Assembly: GCF_002797735.1 (NCBI RefSeq)
Contig: NZ_PGFG01000001.1
Span: 2,708,001 to 2,772,000 of the forward strand
From: Thermoflavifilum aggregans
GTDB lineage: Bacteria; Bacteroidota; Bacteroidia; Chitinophagales; Chitinophagaceae
Direction of reading: 5' to 3'
Length of the DNA stretch: 64,000 nucleotides
Each line of letters starts with the position of its first letter. Positions within the stretch are counted from its first letter, which is position 1. Position numbers and translations under genes: made by a program. Shown here one piece after another: positions 56,634 to 64,000 of this stretch. The notes under the pieces were generated by a model that saw nothing but the letters and a program-made list of their open reading frames with translations, was not told the DNA's origin and searched no databases.

Positions 56634-56672
56634 CTGCATGATTGCAGATAGCCCGAAATGCCCAAATCACAC

Positions 56673-56680
56673 TACCTTTG
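56673..56680 (+). promoter_or_regulatory. -7 promoter element of the lpxD-like gene
   Basis: TACCTTTG matches TAnnTTTG, 44 bases before the ATG at 56725. Its position supports that start over an in-frame ATG at 56638, which lies upstream of the element. Confidence 0.5.
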
Positions 56681-56724
56681 ACAGATTTCTGCATGCAATC
56701 ATCACAATTTTAAATACATATCTC

Positions 56725-57669
56725 ATGCAATTGCCAGCACCCGTATCTGTAAAATGGATTGCCGATTTTGTTCAGGGAAACATACTGGGAGATGCAGCCC
56801 AACAAGCCACAGGCATCAACGAAATCCATCAGGTAAAGAATGGAGATATTTCCTTTGTGGATCATGAAAAATATTACAAAGCGGCACTTCAATCAGCAGC
56901 AACGGTAATCCTGATCAACCAGGCTTTTGACCCGCCACCCGGCAAAACACTTATTCTGGTAGAAGATCCTTTCAGGGCATATAATCAGTTGGTCAGGCAT
57001 TTTCATCCGTTTTCCTTTCCAGAAAAATTGCATGCCGATGATGTGCAGATTGGTGAAGGTACGCGGATCGCTCCGCAGGTCTTCATTGGGGAGCATGTGC
57101 AGATCGGAAAGAATTGCCTGATTTATCCCCATGTCACCATTTATGATCATTGTATCATTGGTGATAATGTAATCATTCATGCCGGTACGGTAATTGGCGC
57201 AGATGCATTTTATTATAAAAAACGTACGACGCCGGAATGGAAATATGAAAAAATGATCAGCTGCGGCAGAGTGGTGATTGAAGATGATGTGGAAATCGGT
57301 GCCCATTGCACAATCGACAAGGGAGTAAGTGGTGATACCGTGATTGGGAAAGGTACAAAGATTGATAACCTCGTGCATATCGGCCATGATACACGTATCG
57401 GCAGGGCCTGCCTGATTGCTGCACAAGTGGGCATTGCAGGTACTGTGATCATCGAAGATCATGTTACCCTGTGGGGGCAGGTAGGTATTTCCAAAGATCT
57501 TACCATAGGTCGTGAAGCCGTGGTGCTGGCGCAAAGCGGTGTTCCCAGCTCTTTGAAGGGCGGACAAACCTATTTTGGATATCCTGCAGAAGAAGCACGT
57601 TACAAACGCAGGGAAATTGCTTGGGTCAAACGGATTCCTGAAATATGGGAAAAAGTTAAACACCTGTGA
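56725..57669 (+). CDS. LpxD-like UDP-3-O-acylglucosamine N-acyltransferase
   Basis: A 314-residue hexapeptide-repeat acyltransferase. Residues about 1-105 form the LpxD uridine-binding-like domain (GDISFVDHEKYYKAALQSAATVILI). A left-handed beta-helix follows, with the catalytic His in NLVHIGHDTRIG and an AAQVGIAGTVIIEDHVTLWGQVGI run. LpxD adds the second acyl chain in lipid A synthesis. Bacteroidota can have LpxD-like paralogues, so this may not be the main LpxD. Its 3' end overlaps the convergent epimerase gene by 14 bases. Confidence 0.82.
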   Translation: MQLPAPVSVKWIADFVQGNILGDAAQQATGINEIHQVKNGDISFVDHEKYYKAALQSAATVILINQAFDPPPGKTLILVEDPFRAYNQLVRHFHPFSFPEKLHADDVQIGEGTRIAPQVFIGEHVQIGKNCLIYPHVTIYDHCIIGDNVIIHAGTVIGADAFYYKKRTTPEWKYEKMISCGRVVIEDDVEIGAHCTIDKGVSGDTVIGKGTKIDNLVHIGHDTRIGRACLIAAQVGIAGTVIIEDHVTLWGQVGISKDLTIGREAVVLAQSGVPSSLKGGQTYFGYPAEEARYKRREIAWVKRIPEIWEKVKHL

Positions 57670-58672
57670 GCAATGGCGCAGGAGCCGAATACCGTTGGTT
57701 GTTTAAAAAGGCTTCACAGGTATAGGCAATTGTTTCTTCCAGAGGAGTGAAACGAAAATCCGGAAAAAAACGCAAAAATTTGGTGGCTTGATAATACACT
57801 TTCAGCTGCGACGTATGCACGGTTTCCAGAGTTACTACCGGCTCATATTGTGATGAAAACCATGATTTTACTTGCTGAAAGGCTGCTACCAGATATCCCA
57901 TCCATCGGTTGGCTGCATAGCGGGGAGCGGTGCGATGAAAGTTATGTGCAATGGTGGTAAACAACCGTTGATACGACCAGTTATCTCCATTTAAGATAAA
58001 TGCCTCTCCATTGATGGACGATTGCATAAGCAAATACATGGCACGAACCACATCACGTACATCCACAAAACCATTTACACCTTTGGAATAAAACGGGAAG
58101 CCATCATATATTCTCTTGAACAGTGCAGGTGAGCCTGTATGCCAATGACCAGGACCCAGCAAAATGGTAGGTTGTATAATCACCACCTGCAGGCCTTCGG
58201 CCCATCCGCGCCATACTTCCATTTCACCCAGGTATTTGCTCCATCCATACACCGAACGATGCACATGTTCGGGCTGGCGATAATCATCATCTATATGCTG
58301 TTCCTTTTCTCCCCGGCCCAAAGCAGCCACAGAACTCACATGCACCAGGCGTTTCACCTGCATGTCAATACACAAATCCACCAGATGCCGCGTACCTTCC
58401 ACATTGACCAGCATCAGCTCACGCCGCGCTCTCCGGGCAAAGCTTACCTTTCCTGCACAATGATATACCTGCTCCACACCGTGTAATGCTTCGCGCAGGG
58501 ATGAAATATCCAGCAGATCTGCACGTATCCACTCCACCTGTTCCTGCACTTCTGCGGGTAATGCAGGTATATGTGTCCGGTAAATAGCCCGCACCGCCTG
58601 ATGCTGCTTCACCAGATATGCAATCAGATGACTTCCTAAAAGCCCGGTACCTCCTGTGACAAGTACAGACAT
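57656..58672 (-). CDS. NAD-dependent epimerase/dehydratase family protein
   Basis: A 338-residue extended short-chain dehydrogenase. The cofactor motif TGGTGLLGSHL is at residues 6-16, DLLDISSL and VYHCAGKVSF mark the second Rossmann half, and the catalytic YGWSKYLGE supplies Tyr and Lys. It resembles dihydroflavonol-4-reductase-like sterol/sugar dehydrogenases; the substrate is unknown. It follows pheS by 43 bases on the same strand. Confidence 0.88.
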   Translation of the reverse strand: MSVLVTGGTGLLGSHLIAYLVKQHQAVRAIYRTHIPALPAEVQEQVEWIRADLLDISSLREALHGVEQVYHCAGKVSFARRARRELMLVNVEGTRHLVDLCIDMQVKRLVHVSSVAALGRGEKEQHIDDDYRQPEHVHRSVYGWSKYLGEMEVWRGWAEGLQVVIIQPTILLGPGHWHTGSPALFKRIYDGFPFYSKGVNGFVDVRDVVRAMYLLMQSSINGEAFILNGDNWSYQRLFTTIAHNFHRTAPRYAANRWMGYLVAAFQQVKSWFSSQYEPVVTLETVHTSQLKVYYQATKFLRFFPDFRFTPLEETIAYTCEAFLNNQRYSAPAPLLTGV

Positions 58673-58715
58673 GATGAGGGAATAGATAACAAAAATAACA
58701 GCTTAGCTTCATTGA

Positions 58716-59762
58716 CTACTGAGCCTGGCTGAACTGACGCAGAAAACGAATATCGTTTTGTGCATACAAGCGTAAATCATTTACCCGGTATTTCAACTGG
58801 CAGATGCGTTCAATGCCCATTCCAAAAGCAAAACCCGTGTACACTTCCGGATCAATCCGGAAATTCCTCAACAAATCCGGATGCACCATACCACAACCCA
58901 GAATTTCCACCCAACCGGTGTATTTGCATAGCCCGCATCCCTTGCCGCCGCATACAGTGCAGGAAATATCCATTTCTGCACTGGGCTCCGTAAACGGAAA
59001 ATAAGAAGGGCGAAAACGCACACGGGTATCGCGACCAAACATCTCAGAAACAAAATAATACAAGGTTTGTTTCAGATCAGCAAATGACACCTGTTTATCT
59101 ACATACAATCCTTCTACCTGATGAAAAAAACAGTTTGCCCGTGCAGAAACCGTTTCATTGCGGTAGACCCGTCCGGGGCAAATCACCCGAACAGGCAAGG
59201 GTTGCGATTCCAGCACGCGTGCCTGCACGGAAGAAGTATGGGTACGAAGCAGCCATACCGGATCGCGCGACAAATAAAACGTATCCTGCATATCACGTGC
59301 AGGATGATCGGGCGGCATGTTCAATGAAGTGAAATTGTGCCAGTCATCTTCAATTTCAGGCCCTTCGGCAATGGCAAATCCGATGCTCTCAAAAATCCGC
59401 ACGATTTGCCTCCGCACGATGCTGAGCGGATGATGACTGCCTAAAGGCACAGGCTCCGCGGGCAGGGTTATATCTGTTCCGGCAATGATATCCTCTCTTG
59501 TTGCAGCTTCACTGCCTTGCCGGATGCGTTGCTTGTGTGCAGCATACTGCGCTTCGGCAAACTGCTTAAGTTCATTCAGCTGACGTCCTACCTCCTTGCG
59601 CTGGGAAGCATCAATCGTCCCCAGCTTGCTGAATAATGTTTTTAACAAACCCTTGCTTCCCAAATATTTAATCCGGAAGGCTTCCAAAGCCTCGGCCGTA
59701 TCCGGATGCTCCCCAGCAATGGATGTCCGCAAGGACTCTATTTCTGCAAACAAAGATTCCAT
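58716..59762 (-). CDS. pheS: Phenylalanyl-tRNA synthetase alpha subunit
   Basis: A 348-residue class II synthetase subunit. The N-terminal coiled coil is followed by motif 1 region GSHHPLSIVRRQIVRIFESIGF, GPEIEDDWHNFTSLNMPPDHPARDMQDTFY, motif 2 FRPSYFPFTEPSAEMDI and motif 3 FAFGMGIERICQLKY. A Cys-x2-Cys-x4-Cys-x2-Cys segment (ISCTVCGGKGCGLCKYTG) resembles the zinc-like insertion of some PheS. I chose the ATG at 59762 (MESLFAEIE) because a -7 element ends 5 bases before it. pheT is not in the window. Confidence 0.96.
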   Translation of the reverse strand: MESLFAEIESLRTSIAGEHPDTAEALEAFRIKYLGSKGLLKTLFSKLGTIDASQRKEVGRQLNELKQFAEAQYAAHKQRIRQGSEAATREDIIAGTDITLPAEPVPLGSHHPLSIVRRQIVRIFESIGFAIAEGPEIEDDWHNFTSLNMPPDHPARDMQDTFYLSRDPVWLLRTHTSSVQARVLESQPLPVRVICPGRVYRNETVSARANCFFHQVEGLYVDKQVSFADLKQTLYYFVSEMFGRDTRVRFRPSYFPFTEPSAEMDISCTVCGGKGCGLCKYTGWVEILGCGMVHPDLLRNFRIDPEVYTGFAFGMGIERICQLKYRVNDLRLYAQNDIRFLRQFSQAQ

Positions 59763-59767
59763 GCGAA

Positions 59768-59775
59768 CAAAGTTA
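59768..59775 (-). promoter_or_regulatory. -7 promoter element of pheS
   Basis: Minus-strand TAACTTTG matches TAnnTTTG and ends 5 bases before the pheS ATG, predicting a leaderless or nearly leaderless mRNA. Confidence 0.5.
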
Positions 59776-59817
59776 ACCCTTGCCGCCCATTTCACGGCTG
59801 CCGGAAAAACAAATTTA

Positions 59818-60864
59818 TTATTTGTGCGCAGGAGCTACTTCCAGCACAGCAAAGCTATTGGGCACAAGCGGAGGCCTGCCATGTGCACCTGCAGGCATTT
59901 GCTGAAAATCAGCTACAGGTAAAAACAAATGATGATTGAGCGTATCGATGTTGCTGGTGCGTGCCCCCAACTGTGTGGTAAGCTGCTGGATCACCTGATA
60001 ATGATCCGGATTGATTTCCTGAATTACCGTAAGAGTACCTTCACCGTTTGAACTAAACACCTGCCTGGTATGGGGATCAAAATCGGTTCCGTCGCAGCCT
60101 CTGCCAATCGGTAACCGAGCAATAACCTGTCCATTGTCGCTATTCATCACAATGAGCATCTGATTAGCACAGCCCGCAAACAAACGATGATGCAGCATAT
60201 CTATTGACAAACCCGTGGGGCCTTCTCCGCCCTGCAGTGGCCAGCTGGCATCAGCCTGAAAGGTATGCAGATTAATGCGCTGGATTTCATTCCGGTTCTC
60301 AATGTTGACAAACAAGTGGCCCGATTGATCACTCACAGCAGTTTCTGGTTTCCCATCAACCGGTATGGTATGGATAACCTGATCCTGCACCGGATTGATA
60401 ACCGAGAGATCATTGCTTCGACCGTTACAGGTGATGATACTTCGGGTAAAAGGATCGTACAAAATAGCGTCGGGATCTTTTCCGGTGGCGATAGTACGCA
60501 GAATACGATGTGTCTTTGTATCCACCACGCTCACTTCATTGCTCTGGCCATTGCTGATATAGGCTTTATGCAAAGCAGGAACAAACGCAATTCCATGTAC
60601 TCCATGCAAAGGTTGAATGGTGGCTATTTTCCGGCCGCTGGTTTCGTCCAGTACAACCACTTCGTTGCCATGGCTTACATACAGTTCATGAGCAGGTGTA
60701 TATACAGCAATATAATCCCACCCGCCATTGCCACCCACTGCAATATGGCGTATTACAGTGTAGGTTTGCTGTGCATATAAAGCCGTTACAGGCATACACA
60801 GCATCAGAAGTATGTTCCGGATGCTTATCCGGCTGGGAACCCAGCAAATAAAAATGTTTTGCAT
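59818..60864 (-). CDS. Exported YncE/YVTN-type beta-propeller protein
   Basis: A 348-residue protein with an N-terminal hydrophobic signal ending ALYAQQ near residue 33. Seven-bladed propeller repeats follow: NEVVVLDETSGRKIATI, NEVSVVDTKTHRILRTIATG, NDLSVINPVQDQVIHTIPVDG and further variants, the YVTN/YncE pattern. Such proteins are periplasmic or surface-exposed and often bind ligands or partners rather than catalyse. No lipobox is seen. Located between pheS and the fatty-acid-hydroxylase-like gene on the same strand. Confidence 0.85.
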   Translation of the reverse strand: MQNIFICWVPSRISIRNILLMLCMPVTALYAQQTYTVIRHIAVGGNGGWDYIAVYTPAHELYVSHGNEVVVLDETSGRKIATIQPLHGVHGIAFVPALHKAYISNGQSNEVSVVDTKTHRILRTIATGKDPDAILYDPFTRSIITCNGRSNDLSVINPVQDQVIHTIPVDGKPETAVSDQSGHLFVNIENRNEIQRINLHTFQADASWPLQGGEGPTGLSIDMLHHRLFAGCANQMLIVMNSDNGQVIARLPIGRGCDGTDFDPHTRQVFSSNGEGTLTVIQEINPDHYQVIQQLTTQLGARTSNIDTLNHHLFLPVADFQQMPAGAHGRPPLVPNSFAVLEVAPAHK

Positions 60865-60932
60865 AACTTGTTTTTTTACAGGCTTACAAGCTATGCCGGA
60901 AAACTGAAGAAAATCGGAAAGAATGGAAATAG

Positions 60933-61592
60933 TTACTTAAACATCAATTGTCTTACTTTTTCGGGATCTTCTTTTTCTTTCTGCAAATCAAAAAATGTCC
61001 CGAAAACCCTGTCCCACAAAGAAGTACTTACCCCAAAACCTTTGTGTTCGTCTTTGTAATGATGCAAATGATGATTGCGCCAGAGGGGTTTCATGAACTT
61101 AAAAGGCGGCTTCCAGGCATGGATTGCATAATGCATACTGCCATACATGAGATATCCCAGCAAAAACCCCGGAAAGAAAGCAAATGCATATTTGCCGAGG
61201 ATCAGATATTGCAATGAAAAAATCAGGCGCGCCAAAATCAGACTCGGCACCGGAGGCATAAACAAGCGCTGCTTATCGCGGGGATATTCATGATGATTGC
61301 CATGTAAAACATAAATAAATCGTTGCACCCTGGGATTATCAGACACAAAATGAAATACAAAGCGGTGCATCAGGTATTCAAATAATGTCCAGGCAAACAT
61401 GGCTAATAAAAAAATGCCTGCAATCATACCCGGCTTCAGTCCGATTCTGACAGCACTCACATACAGCATGTATCCAATCACCGGAATATACATGCCCCAA
61501 ATTACCAACGGATGCGTTTTGGTGAGAAACTCCAGATATTCGTTTTCAAACAACCTGGCCTGACCTTTATTTTTGATTTTATCGAATTGCAT
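60933..61592 (-). CDS. Sterol desaturase / fatty-acid hydroxylase family membrane protein
   Basis: A 219-residue membrane protein with four hydrophobic helices and the di-iron histidine clusters of the family: EYLMHRFVFHF, LHGNHHEYP, HYAIHAW and NHHLHHYKDEHKGFG. It resembles fatty-acid 2-hydroxylases acting on lipid acyl chains, which in Bacteroidota could include sphingolipids; the substrate is inferred. It has its own -7 element 20 bases upstream of the start. Confidence 0.9.
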   Translation of the reverse strand: MQFDKIKNKGQARLFENEYLEFLTKTHPLVIWGMYIPVIGYMLYVSAVRIGLKPGMIAGIFLLAMFAWTLFEYLMHRFVFHFVSDNPRVQRFIYVLHGNHHEYPRDKQRLFMPPVPSLILARLIFSLQYLILGKYAFAFFPGFLLGYLMYGSMHYAIHAWKPPFKFMKPLWRNHHLHHYKDEHKGFGVSTSLWDRVFGTFFDLQKEKEDPEKVRQLMFK

Positions 61593-61612
61593 ACGCTTTG
61601 CTCTTTTTCAAT

Positions 61613-61620
61613 CAAATTTA
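61613..61620 (-). promoter_or_regulatory. -7 promoter element of the fatty-acid-hydroxylase-like gene
   Basis: Minus-strand TAAATTTG matches TAnnTTTG, 20 bases before the ATG at 61592, in the gap after the serine hydrolase gene. Confidence 0.45.
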
Positions 61621-61655
61621 CATTGATTTCTGCGGATCAGTCAAGCACACATGCT

Positions 61656-63014
61656 TTAATTATCTACCTGTTTGATAGTAGGACGCATGTCGTTTTCATT
61701 CCGTTGCTCATATTGTATCTGAAAGCGGCTGAGATCCGGCAGATGCTTTCGCCTGCGATGCAGCTCATGCTGATAAATCACTTGCCCGAGCTGATATAAA
61801 AATGGTGTGCCTATCTGTTCGTATTCATACCGATCATCATTCAGCACGCCATCGCTGTTCACATATAGGGTGGCTGCCAGCATATACTCTATGTGATGTT
61901 CAAAATCAGCCACATACGATACATCCGTCAAAAAACCATACGACCAGCCTACCTTGTTGAATACGCGCACTCCCGGAGGAAGTTGATGGTGGCTGCTATC
62001 CCGGAAGAAAAATTTTACATAGGTATCATAAAACACATCAACATCGTATTTGGGGTAGTTGGTTTCACGGGGGAATTGCGAAAGGTACTGGTACAGAAAA
62101 TGCAGGTCATCGTCGGTCAGCAAAAAACGTTGCCTGGCCGGCACAGACTCCGGGAACAACAGTGCCTGAAGCATGTGCACCAGATCATATAAAGAAATCT
62201 GATTCTGCATGCTGAAATCCATGGGCTCCGGTACAAGCTTCCCGTTCCGGTCCATATAAGCCCGGCCAATCCACACCGGAGCGCTCCGCTGTATAGAATC
62301 CGGATTGTATAAAGCCGGCTGCGTATACAGCACATGCCCCTGTTCATCCAGAAAACGAATGGGATTGGTATACCGGTTTTGTTCAGCTGTTAAACCCATA
62401 AATTGCCGAATGATACGGGCACTGGCATATCCTTTCTCATGCAGCTTTTGCTGGATGGCTTGCTGACCCACAAACTGATACAACCGGTTGTAGGCATCGT
62501 TGTCACTCACCAGAAAAGCTTTTTTGATGAAATGCGCAATAGAGGGATAACCCGTTTCCGAGGTACTGTCGGCCCATTCCGGGATCTGCCAGGCATAGGC
62601 ACTGTCAAACTGCATCCGGGTAAATTTATGGACACCCGGAATATGCAGTTCATTCAGCTTTTCCAATGCCAGACAAGCCAGCGGAAGCTTAACCACGGAT
62701 GCCGGATAAAAGTACAGCTGCGGATCGGCATGATAGGCATAGGTATAGAAATGGGGGCGGTTATGCCTATCACGATCAATCTGCACATACAGTATCTGCA
62801 GCCGGTACGTGTCTGGATGAGTTAGTACCTGCCGATACAGCGAATCTTGATGAGCAAACAGCAGCCGGCGGAAATAAGGATCAGTCCGCGGTTGCGCATG
62901 GCCGGTGCCGGATGCTGTTCCCATACAACCCATGAGAAAAAGGACCATTTTAAACACAAAGCAACTTGGGTTTCGCATCATAGCCATCAGGAATGCATGA
63001 CAGATCGGCTTCAT
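61656..63014 (-). CDS. Exported serine hydrolase, class A beta-lactamase-like fold
   Basis: A 452-residue protein with an N-terminal signal (possible start at Met12 or Met13 as well). Class A-type motifs appear in order: S-x-x-K as SVVK in YPASVVKLPLACLALEKL, SDN in VSDNDAYNRLYQF, and KVG in VFNKVGWSYGFLTDVSYV in place of K-T/S-G. The long insert between SDN and KVG and no obvious E166-type omega loop argue against a classical resistance enzyme; a peptidoglycan or peptide hydrolase is more likely. Its start overlaps the end region of the deacetylase gene by one base spacing. Confidence 0.8.
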   Translation of the reverse strand: MKPICHAFLMAMMRNPSCFVFKMVLFLMGCMGTASGTGHAQPRTDPYFRRLLFAHQDSLYRQVLTHPDTYRLQILYVQIDRDRHNRPHFYTYAYHADPQLYFYPASVVKLPLACLALEKLNELHIPGVHKFTRMQFDSAYAWQIPEWADSTSETGYPSIAHFIKKAFLVSDNDAYNRLYQFVGQQAIQQKLHEKGYASARIIRQFMGLTAEQNRYTNPIRFLDEQGHVLYTQPALYNPDSIQRSAPVWIGRAYMDRNGKLVPEPMDFSMQNQISLYDLVHMLQALLFPESVPARQRFLLTDDDLHFLYQYLSQFPRETNYPKYDVDVFYDTYVKFFFRDSSHHQLPPGVRVFNKVGWSYGFLTDVSYVADFEHHIEYMLAATLYVNSDGVLNDDRYEYEQIGTPFLYQLGQVIYQHELHRRRKHLPDLSRFQIQYEQRNENDMRPTIKQVDN

Positions 63015-63015
63015 C

Positions 63016-64000
63016 TTACAAACGAGAGGATGCCAGCGACGCCCGACGCTGCATCAGTTCACGCCAGGTGGTGATGATAAACCCGTGTGCCTGCAAAAAC
63101 TGCCGAAAGCCAGGATCCAGCATGGCCAACATATCAGCCCGACGGATATCTCCGCTGTCGGATATCTTGCTGAAATTGCAGGAAGTATGGGTGCAATGCA
63201 TGATGACCATTGTGATGCCCGGCTTTAACTCCATCAGTGTCTTCTCATACAGGGCTACCCGCCATTTGCGCAAATGCTCATCGTCGCGCGGCATATCAGC
63301 CGGAATGTTCCAGTCGTAACTGGTATTATGCAAATCATCCAGCACCGGCAAGCCTGCATCCCAGAGCATTTTGCCCAATGCATGCAACTGCTGCAGTTCT
63401 GCCGCCGTCAGATGCATTTGCTGGCTAATGTAGCTGTCATGCCCGCCCGGCAACATCACCGGAATATGATGCATGATGCCGGCCTGGATATAAACCTGTA
63501 AAAAAGCCGGTGTAGCAAACAGGGTACCCATATGCGAATCCAGATGGGTAGGATGAAAGCCCATGCGTTCTGCTTTTTCGATTTGTGCTTCTATTTCCCT
63601 ACCTACTTCTTCGGCACTGGCATGGCTTACCACATCAGCCACATCGGGCCAAAGATTGCCGGTAGTATCCGTAAGTCCAGGCACAGCTGCGGCTCCGGCT
63701 ACAGGCCCCCAGCGATAATCTTTCCATTCGGAAGTAAGTGTCAGATGCAAGCCTGCATCTACCCGATGTCCCAAGATATATCGCACGATATGTGGGACCC
63801 ACGGACAAGGCATCATCACGCTGGTTGACCGCGCTACGCCTTGCTCCAGCACACGGATAATGCCACTGTCTGAGTCAAACGACATGCCTGCATCATCCAT
63901 ATGTAAAATCAACACGCGTGCGTTGGCCGGGAATCCCAGCCGCATGGCATAGGTAGTGTCCTGTGCATGCAATCCGATGCCTGACCATAGCAGGCCAATC
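63016..64000 (-). CDS. ChbG/HpnK-family (YdjC-like) carbohydrate deacetylase, N-terminus outside window
   Basis: The frame stays open to the right edge, so the true start lies outside. The visible N-terminal residues (IGLLWSGIGLHAQ, then DTTYAM) look like the end of a signal peptide; the TTG at 63972 is internal. The deacetylase domain has HMDDAGMSF with metal/catalytic Asp residues, VDAGLHLTLTSEW, and PTHLDSHMGTL with Asp and His ligands. Family members remove acetyl groups from chitobiose or hopanoid glucosamine. Exported members probably act on periplasmic N-acetylated sugars. The serine hydrolase gene follows directly. Confidence 0.85.
   Translation of the reverse strand, partial: IGLLWSGIGLHAQDTTYAMRLGFPANARVLILHMDDAGMSFDSDSGIIRVLEQGVARSTSVMMPCPWVPHIVRYILGHRVDAGLHLTLTSEWKDYRWGPVAGAAAVPGLTDTTGNLWPDVADVVSHASAEEVGREIEAQIEKAERMGFHPTHLDSHMGTLFATPAFLQVYIQAGIMHHIPVMLPGGHDSYISQQMHLTAAELQQLHALGKMLWDAGLPVLDDLHNTSYDWNIPADMPRDDEHLRKWRVALYEKTLMELKPGITMVIMHCTHTSCNFSKISDSGDIRRADMLAMLDPGFRQFLQAHGFIITTWRELMQRRASLASSRL

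Noticed and set aside
61656-63014. Antibiotic-resistance beta-lactamase
   Set aside because: Class A-type motifs exist, but the third motif is altered and no typical omega-loop Glu is recognisable, so a resistance call is not supported.
1-64000. Mobile elements, CRISPR arrays, prophage or integrated islands
   Set aside because: No transposase, integrase, terminal repeats, spacer arrays or abrupt composition change were seen; the content is ordinary chromosomal.

Overview
The window is chromosomal DNA (GC near 50%) from a Bacteroidota bacterium, most likely of the family Chitinophagaceae. Supporting signs are a gldH gliding-motility lipoprotein, an HYC_CC_PP-type protein, a half-length transketolase subunit, a GH3-family (auxin-conjugase-like) enzyme, an ECF sigma / anti-sigma / Spy-like trio, a SecA of about 1100 residues, and repeated matches to the Bacteroidota -7 promoter element TAnnTTTG. 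I see no rRNA, tRNA, CRISPR array, insertion sequence or prophage. Genes are tightly packed; no gene-free stretch exceeds 300 bases (the longest is 56441-56724).

Layout. 1-6289: end of an S24-peptidase regulator; a leftward operon NDP-sugar nucleotidyltransferase > flavin oxidoreductase > pdeM; glyA; a SPOR protein with an M20 amidohydrolase. 6299-10307: secA > deoC. 10552-13540: oxidoreductase, TIM-barrel and DUF1080 genes resembling a 3-keto-glycoside cassette. 13547-15274: ECF sigma operon. 15455-15778: small secreted heptad-repeat protein with a terminator. 15873-18801: transketolase C-subunit, galE, rfbA. 18873-26852: a phosphate island (Pit transporter and DUF47 partner leftwards; small ORF, outer-membrane porin, pstSCAB and phoU rightwards) with a Pho-box-like triple repeat before the porin. 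26969-29002: YyaL-type protein.

29132-37359 is the most interesting block: a compact operon of a receiver-only response regulator, a membrane HEAT-repeat protein, a processive family-2 glycosyltransferase, a TPR/YaiO outer-membrane barrel protein and a DUF4838-discoidin lipoprotein. It has the parts list of a synthase-dependent exopolysaccharide system (Pga-like), but with different regulatory and processing subunits.

37581-64000: two more family-2 glycosyltransferases, thiL, an inositol-phosphatase-family gene, GH3 enzyme plus LysE exporter, LacI regulator with a NagZ/serine-hydrolase fusion, mutL, a conserved lipoprotein, a DUF302 / metal-binding cluster, an OmpR-type two-component pair, gldH, yicC, a pseudouridine synthase, an lpxD-like acyltransferase, an NAD-dependent epimerase, pheS, a YVTN propeller protein, a fatty-acid-hydroxylase-like protein, a class-A-like serine hydrolase and a truncated ChbG/HpnK deacetylase. 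Several promoters lie only 4-12 bases before the start codon, suggesting leaderless or very short-leader mRNAs.
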